From assembly GCF_030272615.1 (NCBI RefSeq), contig NC_081412.1:143430247-143494246 (forward strand): a DNA stretch of 64,000 nucleotides. The letters are read 5' to 3'. Shown here piece after piece: positions 21,096 through 32,949 of the stretch (position 1 is the stretch's first letter; the number at the start of each line of letters is the position of its first letter). Source of the DNA: Cryptomeria japonica (taxonomy: Eukaryota > Streptophyta > Pinopsida > Cupressales > Cupressaceae). The notes under the pieces were generated by a model. It did no database searches and was not told the DNA's origin. It saw nothing but the letters and a program-made list of their open reading frames with translations. The translations under genes and the position numbers were made by a program.

Positions 21096-22367
21096 AAAAA
21101 TAGCTTGTGGGTATTCATCCCCACTGTGGTTTTTCCCAGTTGGGTTTCCATGTGAAAAATATGTGTGTCATGTGTGATGTCCTTTTCATGTGATGCTTTG
21201 TTGTTTTCTCTCAAGAGGTGAATCATGTTAATCTAGCATGTTATTATATTTTTGATGAGAGATTACCTATTTATGCACAAGGATAATGTGGAAATGAAGG
21301 TATAGGTTGTGTGGTATGATAAATGTTTCTGGTTTATATCTTTCACAATCTCATTGTGTTTAACTGGTAGTAATTTGGTTTATGACCGGTGTTAGTGATT
21401 GCCAGTCAAGTTCACTGTTTACAGTCAAACCAGCTAAGGAAAAGTTTTTATATCTGTACTGATTCACCCTCCCCTCTCAGTACCGGTTTGGTACTCACTG
21501 TTCATCATTGTGTTATCAAATAGGTCTATAAGTTGGAAGAGGTTAACTCTTAACCAGTATCATTGTTCCAACCAGTTTCACTAATTGTGTGATGAGTTAT
21601 CACCGGTCTTGATGAGTTATCCCTAACCCACAGATTTGGCAACAATCTATGATGAGTTATGTTAGATTGTCTGGATACACTGCACCTAGGAAATTATGAT
21701 ATGATTATTGAGTCGACATGAAATCTAATGTCTATATAATGGAATTATGATGAACTATTTTTATGATGCAAAATAGAAGTGTTGAGTTGTTGAAGGCGTT
21801 GCAGAATATGTTGGTGATGCAGTTTTGAGTGAGAAGAAGAGGATCTATTCAAGCAAGCTATACTACTTCTAAATCACACAACCTATTGTTTTCTAATCAC
21901 CACAATAATAAAATCCCCTAACTGGGTAAGCTCTAAGAAGCTTCATTGTACAAATCTTATAACAAGGTGATCCATTAGTTTGGGTTTGAAATCCTCTACC
22001 GAGGTTACTCCTAATAGGGTACTCCCTTTAACAAGGTATAGCTCCTAACAGAGGTTTAGGATATTTAACAGGATTCGCTCCTAGAAGAGCACTTTTGGAG
22101 ACCTTTACCGATCAATTACCTATTACTGCAGATAGTTAACTTGTGAGTCCTATCTCACCATGGTTTTTCCCATTTGGGTTTTCCACATATAAACACTTGT
22201 GTTATGGTGGATGTTTTACTTGTTGTGGATGCTTTAATATCATTTTGGATTGCATGCATAGTATTAAGTAAACCGCTTAAGTATCTTTACCAGTCTGTGT
22301 TTCAAGTGGTATTGTTTTTGATGTCACTGATTCACCCCCCCTCTCAGTGCTTTATAAGTCTATCAAT

Positions 22368-22380
22368 TGGTATCAAAGCT
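22368..22380 (+). promoter_or_regulatory. Primer binding site, initiator tRNA-Met (element B)
   Basis: TGGTATCAAAGCT lies two bases after the LTR end, with one change from TGGTATCAGAGC. Confidence 0.85.
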
Positions 22381-22427
22381 AAAATTCCTTAAGGCTTAAT
22401 CGCTTGGAAGGAAACCCTAAATCCACC

Positions 22428-24843
22428 ATGGGGATATGAGTTACTTTGAGATGGCTAGAGTTATTGAAGCTACCAAGGAACAACTTGAAACCCTAAGGGT
22501 TAGATTTAAAGTTTCATAGGTTAAAATGAGAGAGTTGACTAAACAACTATTGGAGATATCTAATAATAATTCTTCAGATGTAGCTACATTGATGCATTGG
22601 CTAAAGAAGTTGAAAAATTGAACAGTGAAAAGCTAAATCTGAGAAGAGAGTTAGAAGCCCTAACTATCTGCATGAGCCAAGATCTTGAAGCAAGGAGGGC
22701 AGCTGAAGACCTAATCAAAGAAAGAGATCATGAGATTGCTAAGATCAAATAAGAGAATGCAACTTTGCATGAGCATTGGCATGAAGAGAAAGAAGAGAAT
22801 GAGGATTTGCAGCTAGATCTTGAAATGCAAACATCTCCAAGAGAGATGCTTACAAAACACAATGAAGATCTTACCAGAGAGCTCACAAAGGCTAATGGAA
22901 AGATGGAAAATTTCAATAAGAGTTCTTCTATGCTAGATGAGTAGATCCAATCTCAGAAGATGAAAGGTGACACATCTGGACTAGTTTTTAATACATCTAA
23001 GAAAGGAGAATCTTCTAGTACAAAAAGGCAACATACACAAAGGTAAAACTGCTCCTAAGGCTAACAATCCTATCGGTAAGAAAGTTTTTAAACCTATTTA
23101 CTTTATCTATCATAAACCTGGACATACTGCAAATGCGTGTAGAAGAAGACCTAATTAGAATACATGCTATAATGCAAATGCTAGGCATGTATCTAGGAGA
23201 TTTGAAGGTTACTGTTTTACATGCGACATGTATGGACATAGATCAGTTTAATGTAGATATAGAGAAAACAATCTAGCACCGCACATGAATCCAAGACCTA
23301 ATGGTGACTAGAGGAGAACCTATGACAACCAAAGAAACATGAACTAGCAGAAACCCTATGTCAACCAGTTTAGTCCATTTGTAATGGAAAAGGTAACTAA
23401 TGTTGTTTGCACCATTTGTAACAATTATGGTCATGTGGCTATAAACTGCAAAAGGAGAACTAGAAGAGGTAATGTAGAACCTTGGAGATCATCTAGAATG
23501 GCTTTCTATCATTGTCACAAATCGAGACACATGGCAAATTTCTGTAGAACCAAGAAGAACAAATCGGTTAACGACTTTGAAGATCAGATAGGTAAGAAAA
23601 AGGTCAATGTAGAGGAAACCAAAGAGGGGATGAACAAAATCTAGAAAAAGAATTGAAGAGGGGAAAATAGATTGGAATGTCAAATGATATAAACATAACG
23701 AAATAAACATGCAGAATGCTAAAATATCATTAAAAGACCATTTCACCTTGCTATTTTACCTTCTCCTTCGGATTGAGCTTGATGAAGTGAAGGCGCCCCT
23801 TGATAATGCTCCACTTGATGTGCTCCTTTGATTGCTGGATGTGGATGGCTCTCCAATGTTGTGCACAAATGAAATGGATTTGAAAAATGATAAGGATGAG
23901 ATGATCAAGTTGCCAAGATGATTTCCTGGGCTCAAAAGGGCAGCATAAACTTACTAGGTTTCAAGATGTTTTGAATGAAGGGATGGAGCCCTATATTATA
24001 GGAATAGGAGAGGAAAACGGATGGCTAGGATGCATTCGAGATGAAGGGCTAAGATTTACTTGTGAGCTCACACAAGGTCCAAGAGAGGGTGTGGAGACCA
24101 AGAAATATGCCTTAAAGGCATTTCATATCTCCACACTCCACAAGGTGCATTGGAGGAATTAAAAATTCTCCAAAAAAGGATATCATGGGGATTGGAGAAA
24201 TAAAAAAGAATTAAAAATTCCTTGGGAGAGGGGATGTCTAGAAGAATGTGTGATTTTGAAAATCTTACATTCACCTAGGAAAAGAGCATTTAAAGCTAGT
24301 GGCTGGATGAAAAGGACAAAGAGTTGACTTTGTGGCTAATCATGATGATTAGCCATTAATGACTCATTAGGAGGGGGATTAGAGGAAATGTTAGGTGGGA
24401 TTAATATTTGTAGGAGAATTTGACTAGGAGAGAGAGTGAGTGGAGGGAATAAAAAATTAGAAGAATAATGTTAAGTGAGTTTAGGGAGTTTCTAGAAGAA
24501 TTTATTAGGTTAATGATGAATTAAGAAGATGACTTGTAGGAATCATGTAGGTTAACTAATTAATTGAAATTAATTAGCTAAGAGGAAGATTTGTAGGATT
24601 TGATTTTTTAGAAGAATAAATAAAGGGATTAAATCAATGAATCATATGCTATAGTGACAATATTAATTATATTTAATTAATATTGAGAGGAATTTGAATT
24701 AACATAATTAATTAATTAATTATGAGAGGAATTAAAAATAATTAAACTAATTATTTTTAAGTGTCTACAAGAAGAGTGAGTACAAGCCTAAAGAAGAATC
24801 TATTCCTTCACCTAGCGTGGAGAATCCTACACTGGAGAACTAA
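22428..24843 (+). pseudogene. Element B ORF1: coiled-coil and zinc-knuckle gag-like protein, split by a solo LTR
   Basis: ATG 22428 is the likely start. The frame is then broken by stops and at least two frameshifts. A long charged coiled-coil region (LNSEKLNLRRELEALT, NATLHEHWHEEKEENEDLQL) leads to four knuckle positions. Two are damaged (FIYHKPGHTANAC and CFTCDMYGHRSV); CTICNNYGHVAINC is intact; YHCHKSRHMANFC has a shifted first cysteine. At 23653 an inverted solo LTR interrupts it. The C-terminus resumes at 24775 as KPKEESIPSPSVENPTLEN, ending at 24841-24843, and resembles the C-terminus of C ORF1 (APSVEISEPTN). Confidence 0.8.
23654..24769 (-). mobile_element. Inverted solo LTR (1116 bp) inside B ORF1
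   Basis: On the reverse strand it begins TGTAGACACTTAAAAATAAT, similar to the F LTR start TGTAGACACCTAAAAATGG. On the plus strand it opens TGAAGAGGGG and closes GTGTCTACA. The flanking 5-mers are AGAAT (23649-23653) and AGAAG (24770-24774), a four-of-five TSD. B ORF1 continues on both sides, so this segment is foreign. It is AT-rich with AATTAATTAATT runs near 24660-24760. Confidence 0.82.
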
Positions 24844-25095
24844 GCCTTTCAATAGGCATAAGGGGAGCATAGCAGTAAATCTACTTCCAGACCCCTTGAA
24901 GAATGTGTGAGTGATAAAGAGATTTGCTAGCTAATTGTAGATGGATTTGAGCTGTGGATTGAAAGATTCAATCGAATTTGAAGATTTGCAAAGGCAAAAT
25001 GGGTGTACATTTGAGAGAACAATCGGAAACCTCGCCAGGTCCAGAGGAATTAAGGTATTCTTTTGTTAATCTCTCTCAAATTGAGTTTATCCAAA

Positions 25096-28000
25096 ATGGT
25101 ATCATCATCTAAGCAAGTAGAGAGACTTATGATCACTACTGAACCTATGGAGTGTATGGAAATAGATAAAATAGTGTCATATAATACTTTGTCTCAAGTT
25201 CATGATGGTGTTATGATAAAAGGTGATTATCCAGTTACATTGATTGTAAAATTGAAGATTTAGGATCATTATCAATTTACTTTCAACTGAAATCCTTGTG
25301 TGATAAAAGCAACAAAATCAAACCTAGGTACATTAGGGTTTATGAAAAGCATTTTCATAATCCGGCATATTTTATTGAAGATTTTGAAGAACATGTTAGG
25401 ATAATTCTTAGTCGTGTGCATGGTGAAAATATGTATCTTGATAGGTCACACACAATCACAAAGGAAGCAATCCATGCAGTGATTGGTTTTTGGCAAACCG
25501 GTGAAGTTCCTAAGCTGAGGAAGATTTCAAAATAAACATGCATTTTCAGTTAACAACATTAAGGACCTAGCAGTTAGATTGGCTACTATGGTTATTGGGT
25601 ACAGGATATTTTATTCTAGCAAAATGAACAGTGTGCCATCTGCAACTGTGCATGCAACTTATATAATGATTGTTGAGAATGTAGATAATGACCTATGTGA
25701 GACTATAAAGAGTCAATTGATGTTGAACCTGTAATCAATTAAGAAAGACAGTAGTCAAAAGTTCAAATTTGGTCAATTATTGATTGGTCTATTCTTTTAT
25801 TTTCAAAATTTCCTACCGAGAATTGGTGACATTCAATGGTCAAAGGACCTACTAGTAACTGCTCAAATCAAGATCAACATTCAGGCTATAAAGAACACAT
25901 TCTCTTCTGCAATGAATAGATAATTTAATGAATTCCAAAAGAAGATGAGCATGAGTGTGAGGCTACCTGAAGATGTGGTGAAAAAAATTGCTAAAGACAT
26001 TTATTTCATAGTCACCACAAAATTTTGTCTTATGGAGGTTGTAGAACCCAAGGAGGATGAAATGGATGAAATGAGTTATGAAGTCAATTATGACTTATTA
26101 ATTGGATATTCCAACAACCTTTTGGCATGTCCCAAGGATAAGAGGAAGAAAAGACTGGGAATATACAAGGAAAGAAATGCACCTGCTGAACCCAATCCTG
26201 CCAAAGAGAAGAAGAAGAAGAAGAAAGTTGAACAAGCACCTCCAGTGACCACCCTAAATGAACCAGCACCCAGAGTATATGCTAAGAAGTAGACTACAAT
26301 GAAGAAGAGAGGCAAACAACTTATTCTTCAAGCAGAATCTGATGATACCAACACTGAAGAGGAACCAAAGAAAATGAAAGCAACTGGTAAGAAAGACAAA
26401 CCAGTAGAAGACACCTCATAGTAGGGTATTCCTATTAATTATTTATCTTACAAACCTATGACTAATTTTGAGAGGACTGTAAAAACATTATGGAGGAATA
26501 GGTTTGATAATGTGAAAGAATGTTTTGATTCATTTGATGATGATTAGAAGGAACAAATTGTTCAAAAGGTGATCAGCTACTTATGACAATACAATCGATT
26601 ACCTCGTGATCTTAAAAATGATATTTCTCATTTTTTGTATTCTATTCTTGTAAATAAGTGAAAAGTGGTGATTGAATAAGATCAAGAAATAATCGATAGT
26701 ATTTTCATTCAGTATTTTCTTGAATTGTCTAGAGATGAATTATTAGCATTGCTTGATAAATTCAAAGGATAGTTTAATTCTAAGGAAAGAAGATTGATGT
26801 TAATGAATGGAAAGGTGCAATCTATTGAAGTGGAAACTCATCAGATAGCTAGAAATATTTAAAGGATGCATGAGCAGATAAAGTCTCATAAAACTGATCA
26901 AACAGAGACTGGAGAACAACCAGAGTTAGATGAAGAAGAAATTGTTGCACCAGATATTGTCTATCCTATTAAGCATAAGGATGAATCTCTACTAGTTATC
27001 TTTGTAGATGATATTCAGGACACCATTGATTTATCTGGTAATATCATTGAACCTGTTATACAACCATTACAGCCACCAGTCATTACTGTTACATAGGAAA
27101 AAGTAGTTGAAGCACTGGTAATTCAACTTAGTATGGATATTCAACCTCCATCAACAAAACAACACCAAGTCAAAAATCAATTATCATTGGTTACAATGGT
27201 TACTCATGAGAAACAAACAAAGTTAGAACAAGAGAAAGAGAAACCTGAGAAAGAGGTTGAAGTGAAGGCATCTGAACTGAAAAAGGAGATAGAGAAAGAG
27301 AAAATAGAGGAGAAGATACTAGATGAAAAGGAAATAGCAATGGTTAAGCAACAAATTTATGATGAGGATGACTCAATAGGCATCAAAGGGCCTATAGATG
27401 TAGATAATATGAGTGCATCCGAACTCATGGAGATTGCAATAGTGATGCAATCTAGAGCTCAGAAGAAAAAATTGAAAGAGCAGAGGAAGGAAGCAGAAAC
27501 AATTCAAACTGTCATTAAGATTTTGTCTAGTCTTCTATCGAACACTGACATTGGAAACTTGTCAACTCCTATTGGAAATTTTAGCCAGTTGGTTGTTGAT
27601 GCTTCTAACCAACTGAAGCCCCTTGAAGAATTTGCTCAGACTTTAGCTGAGAAGAATTACAGATAGAAGAGATGAGAGAAAATAATGAAAGATATTGATA
27701 CAAGGAAGATTTCTTTATCCCTGAATAAAGATCTTTTGAGGATTTCTATTGAAATAGGAGGAAGGGTACTAGCCTATACATCTAATGTTTCATTATTATA
27801 CAGTGATTTGATTAAGAGGTGAGAAGAGACAGAACAGGAATTGGAAAGGATATGTACTGCCTACATACCTTTACAGGATTCACCCTTAGCTTTTGGAAAA
27901 TTGGTTGATGATTTGCAAAGCTGGTTAGATGTCTATGATTTTGAACAGGCTAAGAGACTCTGATCCTTAAAAGAGATAAAGAACTAGTTAAGACCCAAAG

Positions 28001-28212
28001 TGGACATCTTACAACGTGCGTACAAGGATACATAAGCGGTTTTGGCTACTCTAGAAATGAGCAAAGTGGATGCGATGGAAGAATTCGCTACACAGGTTAT
28101 GACAACCATTGAGATCACTAAAACCTTATTGGAAACATGGGAAAATGATTTTTCTCAAATGAAGATCACTTTCAGTGACATTTTCTTGAAAATTGCAGTG
28201 AGCACTCCTTGA
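25096..28212 (+). pseudogene. Element B ORF2; function unknown (broken)
   Basis: It starts at ATG 25096 and ends at TGA 28210-28212, with several stops and frameshifts. The order is: N-terminal domain with VSYNTLSQVHDG, RIILSRVHGENMYLD, ITKEAIHAVIGFWQTGEVP; then YRIFYSSKMNSVPSATVHA and FKFGQLLIGLFFYFQ; MSYEVNYDLLIGYSNNLLA; a lysine-rich linker (26150-26280); an acidic middle; and a long helical C-terminal half with KPEKEVEVKASELKKEIEKE. The tail ends near TLLETWENDFSQMK. All landmarks recur in C, and many in A and D. No protease, RT, RNase H or integrase motif is present. Confidence 0.8.
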
Positions 28213-28454
28213 TAAAGACTCCTACATTTATGTATATGTAATTTTTTTGTGCAAATTTTGATATAATATATATGTATTTTTCTTTTCAATTTGATATTGT
28301 TGTCAAAGGGGGAGTAGAAATTTGTATGTGTTGGGAAAATTTTGTATGTATTGTTAAGGGGGATAAAAAAATGTTTGTACAATTTTTGTAAGAACACTTA
28401 GTTGTAAAGTTATTACATTTTTTAAGTGTTGCCATCAATGCCAAAGGGGGAGAT
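28213..28454 (+). promoter_or_regulatory. 3' UTR of B with two polypurine tracts
   Basis: A first tract GTCAAAGGGGGAGTAG lies near 28303. The main tract CCAAAGGGGGAGAT is at 28441-28454, immediately before the LTR. Between them is AT-rich sequence with no ORF. Confidence 0.85.
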
Positions 28455-29569
28455 TGTTGGCAAGATGATGATTGTAATAGATGACTTCATGTGTTGTCGT
28501 TGATGGCACATGTATACACACACATATGTTCACATGGTCTTAGTCATCTTATTTAAGACAAATTGGTATTACTCCTAAGTCTTTGTATTGTAAAACTGGT
28601 ATTATATGAATTAGTTAAGTCCAAATGGTTTAGAGAGTGACTAACTAGTATATGCAGGAATGGCTTGACACTAGTTTGGAGATTTAGCGAAGATCTTCAA
28701 AGAAGCAAATGGAGGACAATCGATCTATGAGTTGAAAGAGGTTAACTCTTAATCGGTATTGGTGTTCCAACTGGTTTCACTAATTGTGTGATGAGTTATC
28801 ATTGGTCATGATGAGTTATCCCTAACTAACAAATTTGGTGGCAATCTGTGATGATTTATGTTAGATTGTCCAGATACACTGCACCTAGGAAATTGTGATA
28901 TGATTCCTAAGCCAACATGAAATCTAATGTCTATATAATGACATTATGATGAACTATTTTTATGATGTGAAATAGAAGTTTTGAGTTTTTGAAGGCATTG
29001 CAGAATATGTTGGTTATGCAGTTTTGAGTGAGTAGAAGAGGATCTATTTAAGAAAGTTGTGCTACTTCTAGATCATACCACCTATTGTTTTCTAATCACT
29101 ACAATAGTCAAATTCCCTAATCGGGTAAGCTCTAACAAGCTTCATTGTACAAATCCTCTAACAAGGTGATCCATTAGTTTGGGTTTGAAATCCTCTACCG
29201 AGGTTACTCCTAACAGGGTACTACCTTTAATAGGGTATAGCTCCTAATAGAGATTTAGGATCTTTAACGGGATTCGCTCCTAGCAAAGCACTTTTGTAGA
29301 CCTTTATCAATCAATTACCTATTATTGCAGATAGTTAACTTGTGTGTCCCATCTCACCGTGGTTTTTCCCATTTGGGTTTTCCACGTATAAAGACTTGTC
29401 TTATGATAGATGTTATACTTGTTGTGGATGCTTTAGTATAATTTTGGATTGCATGCATAGTATTAAGTAAACTAGTTAAGTATCTTTACCAGTCTATGTT
29501 TCAAATGGTATTGTTTTTGTTGTCACTGGTTCACCCCCCCCCCCCTCTCAGTGCTTTATAAGTCTATCA
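28455..29569 (+). repeat. 3' LTR of element B (1115 bp)
   Basis: It begins TGTTGGCAAGATGATG and ends GTCTATCA. It contains the stem-loop array (about 29110-29300, with AAGCT-CTAACA-AGCTT at 29127-29142), the GTGG/CCAC motif near 29357, and an expanded C tract at 29532-29545. Confidence 0.94.
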
Positions 29570-30005
29570 TATTCTTATGATGTAATTTGAGATGTGAAAA
29601 ATTTAGAGATTGATAGTGTACGAATTGATGAGCGAATGATAGCATATGAGTGCAATCCTAACCAGTAGCAGAACATAGTATCAGTATCACCGATTTTGTT
29701 GAAGAACTTAGAGGTACAACCGGAACTTATCTAGCATTGCCAGATGCTTCATTTAAGTTCAGTATTGTTATAAATCATTATGTAATGATCTGTAAGTTGG
29801 TGAGACTTCCATATATGTATTTGAGTAGTGAACTCTAGGCACTAAGCCTGTATGCATGTACATACCCCTTTATGTAATATTTGTATACCTTGACCAAGTA
29901 TATAGATATTGTGGATACCAGCCCCACCATGGTTTTTCCCTTTACAGGGTTTTCCACATATAAATATTGGTGTTATGGTATTTCTTTTTGTGTTCATTTA
30001 TTTAT
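29570..30005 (+). repeat. 3' LTR of element A, second segment (truncated)
   Basis: After TATTC it resumes GATGTAATTTGAGATGTGAA and matches the 5' LTR (from about 1768) up to TTCATTTATTTAT. The last roughly 110 bp of the LTR are missing. At 30006 the sequence changes abruptly to an inverted LTR-like sequence. Confidence 0.88.
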
Positions 30006-30703
30006 GCACACTTCCTATAGCTCACTGCTCAAAATACAATGACCCAAAAGGCTACAACCCTTAGGGAAGGTTAACTACCTTACAAATGATATTCAGACTA
30101 CAATCCGATAAAGATGAACTGAAAGAATAGCATCTCCTAATGCTTTATGATAGTTTTGGTTAAGCACAATTGTCTACCCTGCAATAATCTATGCTAAATA
30201 CACCACATCAAAAGATAAATTTGCTTATTCACAAATACACCTCTCTGATAATGGAGACACAACACCAATACCCAAATTACATGAATATAACACCTATTTA
30301 TACAAATCATCAACCTTGACTACAAGGTCGACTCAACCCTCAACACCTAATTACAAAATTACATCACACGACACATAAATCATCCACGGGACCAATACAA
30401 TGCCATATATGAAATATCATGGACCCAAATCAACTCCTTGAACATGCACCACTACCAAAAATTTTGCCAAGATCAACCACAACACATTACACCACCAAAA
30501 ATATTCCATAACATGAATAATATCACCAGATGCATAAGATCTTCAATAACATGCACAATGATCAATACGGACGACCAAAACAAATAGGACATGATTAGGA
30601 AACACCAACAAGCATGTTAGAACCATCCACAATAGCTGCACCAACACCACTTAATAAAATCTTCATCAATCAACACGATAACACTCAAGAACACTCTTTT
30701 GAA
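30006..30703 (-). repeat. Inverted copia-type LTR fragment
   Basis: CTATAGCTCACTGCTCAAAA and the text that follows resemble the inverted solo LTR at 55980-56110, including the GTTAAGCACA element. It reads as an LTR on the minus strand. Neither terminus is clear, and no gene is visible. Confidence 0.6.
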
Positions 30704-30708
30704 CACAA

Positions 30709-32669
30709 TGTACCACTGAGAGGGGGGTGAACCACTTGTTCCCAATATTCTATACCTTCTAGACCTAGCTCTTGGTACTAGTTAGCAAATTAGACACAAT
30801 GGAGATATACTGGTGAGATAAGAAAAGTGATCAAATGCAAACACACAAGGATACTCAACACATAACACCAGATGCACGAGGAAAACCCAAAGTGGGAAAA
30901 ACCTCAGTGAGAAATGTTGCTGGAGTCTACTGCTCCAATCCAGCCTCACAATAAACATGGTTACAAAGTTTAGGGCACAAACCCAAGGAGAACCAACCTC
31001 TTATTTTAGGGCACCAACCCTGGGAGAACCAACCCCTACATCGAGCTCCAACTCAGTGAGATACAATAGATAAAATCAATACAATAATTGTAGCCTTGTT
31101 ACAAATGAGTTTTTTAACACATGCAATCTAAATACTTCACTGGTTTAACTCTTCTCTACCGGTTCTCCTCTGCTTAGTTCTCTGTCAGTTCATTTTCACC
31201 CTTTTATACCCTTTCTGCCTTGATTTTGATTTGGCATCTTGGTGGTTTCTCTAACCTTACCAGTAAAATCTTTGATAAACCTTCTACTCGTTCACTATTT
31301 GTCAGTCAATTCCAACACTTAGATTCTTTTGATCTTCTCTTTGATCACTCTCTTCTCTCTCAGTTACTCTATCTTTTTGGCATCCACCATCATCAACTTA
31401 AGTCTTCAATCTGTATATTTAAACTTGAATGTTCCCACCAAAAAATTACATTCAAACTGGGCACGTTAGGGTTTTTCTCCATCAAGTAGATCCATATCAA
31501 ATCTAATCAGATCTCATATCCTCGATTGATGATCTACAGTAGATAAAACATCACCACCATTTTTTATGGCATCTGTACGCACTTTCTATATTTAGCGACT
31601 TGCAACTTGTTTTTTGGCCTTGCTATGTCATTCAACATTAATGCCTCAATTTTTTCCTTCAACCAATGAGCACAAAGGTTGAATTGTCCTACTTGATTTA
31701 TCTCACGAAAAAGATTTTCCATCTTGGTCTACCTCGAGCTGAACTTCTTTTGTCATAGATCTGTGATTTACGAATTCCTTATTTAAAGTTGATATGCTCA
31801 TCACTTATCACGTCGATGGAGAGTTTGCCTGCCACATGGAATCTACATGTCATTATCAAACACCATCCAACTCAACCTAGTATGCTATGTTAGTTTGAGT
31901 TCATTCACCGACCAAGACACACAATTGGTGTTAAGGACCTTACCAGTTCATATACCCTACCCGTAGATCATATTGACTTGGATTTCTTTTGGTTTTGTGT
32001 CCATACTTCATGTGATCCAACAACCATTCACTTTGTTGGTTTGTCTTCTCCCTATTCAAACATGCTCACCAGTGGATCTCCTTATTGTTTATAGACTAGT
32101 AATCTTCATGACTCCAACATTCCAATAGTCTCACACTGATACATTTCAATCTTCATGTTCCATGCCAGCAGACATTCTCCTGCTTGCATCTGCATTCCGG
32201 GAACATACCTATCAATTGATATTTCATACCGGTTTCCAAAACTTACTTGTCAGTTATCATCTCATACTGGTTGACATCAATGACAACATAACACCAACAC
32301 ATTCAACAAAAGCAACTCGTACAAGAAAGATAACTTGCAGAGAACCAAATCATGAACCATCTGAATTGAAGGTACACATGAACATCCCAAACATTCTCCC
32401 AAATTTACAACCAAAGATATGAATATACCAGATCACAATGGATCAAACATCAAAACATTGCAACACTGAACACTGAAACACCAATATTCATACTGGAATC
32501 CATAACTCAATCAATATCATCACAAAATAAATAAATAATTAAGTATCTCTAGTTGATTCAACAAAGCAAACAGATAAACCAACCAGATCAACTCACTACA
32601 ATCACCAAAATACACAAATATGTTGACATCAATGACAACAACATATCTTAGCAACAACAATATCCAACA
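30709..32669 (-). mobile_element. Inverted LTR-like element, probably a solo LTR (about 1.96 kb)
   Basis: The left end TGTACCACTGAGAGGGGGGTG is the reverse complement of the usual LTR 3' end; AAAACCCAAAGTGGGAAAAACC (near 30885) is the inverted shared motif. The right end, CCAACA, reads TGTTGG on the minus strand. It is longer than the other LTRs and may contain a second insertion. The direct flanks do not match, but CACAA occurs at 30704-30708 and again six bases beyond the right end (32676-32680). No convincing ORF is seen. Confidence 0.55.
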
Positions 32670-32949
32670 TGGTGTCACAAGCCTAGAAGAATTCAAGTTG
32701 ATATGTCTTCATTTTGCATCTCCTATCCTTCTCAAAATTCAAAAATTTGGTGCTGAAGGCAATGTGGACCTGGGATAGTATGTGTTGTACCACTTGTTAC
32801 AAGCTAAGGTTTTCATTACACCAAAATATCAACATGTCAATGCCTCATACAATCAGTAGACTTATAGAATCCATAGGAGGTTGTTAAACCATGCCGGGAA
32901 TCCTAGCGAGGGACACTGGCCCATTGCCAACAATCCCCCTCCTAGCATT
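32670..32949. other. Unassigned spacer with a minus-strand PPT-like junction
   Basis: CCAACAATCCCCCTCC at 32929-32944 reads on the minus strand as a purine tract followed by TGTTGG, the junction seen at the 3' ends of the copia-type elements here. 32834-32933 may therefore be the start of another minus-strand LTR. The rest (32670-32830) shows no gene and no repeat match that I can see. Confidence 0.45.

Larger units (their letters stand above)
19938..21518 (+). mobile_element. Solo LTR (1581 bp) inserted in B's 5' LTR
   Basis: It begins TGTTGCCATATG and ends GTGTTATCA. Perfect 5-bp TSDs AATAG flank it at 19933-19937 and 21519-21523. B's other LTR lacks this segment at the matching site. No internal region remains, so it is a product of LTR-LTR recombination. 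It carries a 23-bp tandem repeat, a stem-loop array and the shared GTGG/CCAC motif. Confidence 0.93.
19653..22365 (+). repeat. 5' LTR of element B, split by a solo LTR
   Basis: The outer parts (19653-19937 and 21519-22365) together match 28455-29569. They include the short stem-loop array at 21913-22092, the GTGG/CCAC hairpin motif near 22158, and the terminal C-rich tract before TATCA. Net length without the insertion is about 1.13 kb. Confidence 0.92.
19653..29569 (+). mobile_element. Element B: non-autonomous copia-type LTR retrotransposon inserted in A's 3' LTR
   Basis: LTRs at 19653-22365 (with an internal solo LTR) and 28455-29569 start TGTTGGC and end GTCTATCA. The flanking 5-mers are TATTT (19648-19652) and TATTC (29570-29574), four of five. 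Internally it has a PBS TGGTATCAAAGC, ORF1 with zinc knuckles (split by an inverted solo LTR), ORF2 without pol motifs, and a PPT AAAGGGGGAGAT. After removing the two solo LTRs it is about 7.2 kb. Confidence 0.92.
1374..30005 (+). mobile_element. Element A: non-autonomous copia-type LTR retrotransposon, hosting F and B, truncated at its 3' end
   Basis: The order is LTR 1374-2317, tRNA-Met PBS, ORF1 (coiled coil plus zinc knuckles), ORF2 (unknown), PPT and 3' LTR. Without its two insertions (F and B) it would be about 5.9 kb. No protease, integrase, RT or RNase H is present. The 3' LTR is recognised at 19249-19652 and again at 29570-30005, where it matches the 5' LTR from about 1768 to 2210. 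It stops short of the LTR end and is joined to inverted LTR debris, so A's own TSD cannot be tested. A is inserted in copia fragment G. Confidence 0.88.

Noticed and set aside
32664-32690. Forward PBS-like CCAACATGGTGTCACAAGCC
   Set aside because: It resembles TGGTATCAGAGCC but has three changes, and the adjacent LTR-like sequence runs in the opposite orientation.
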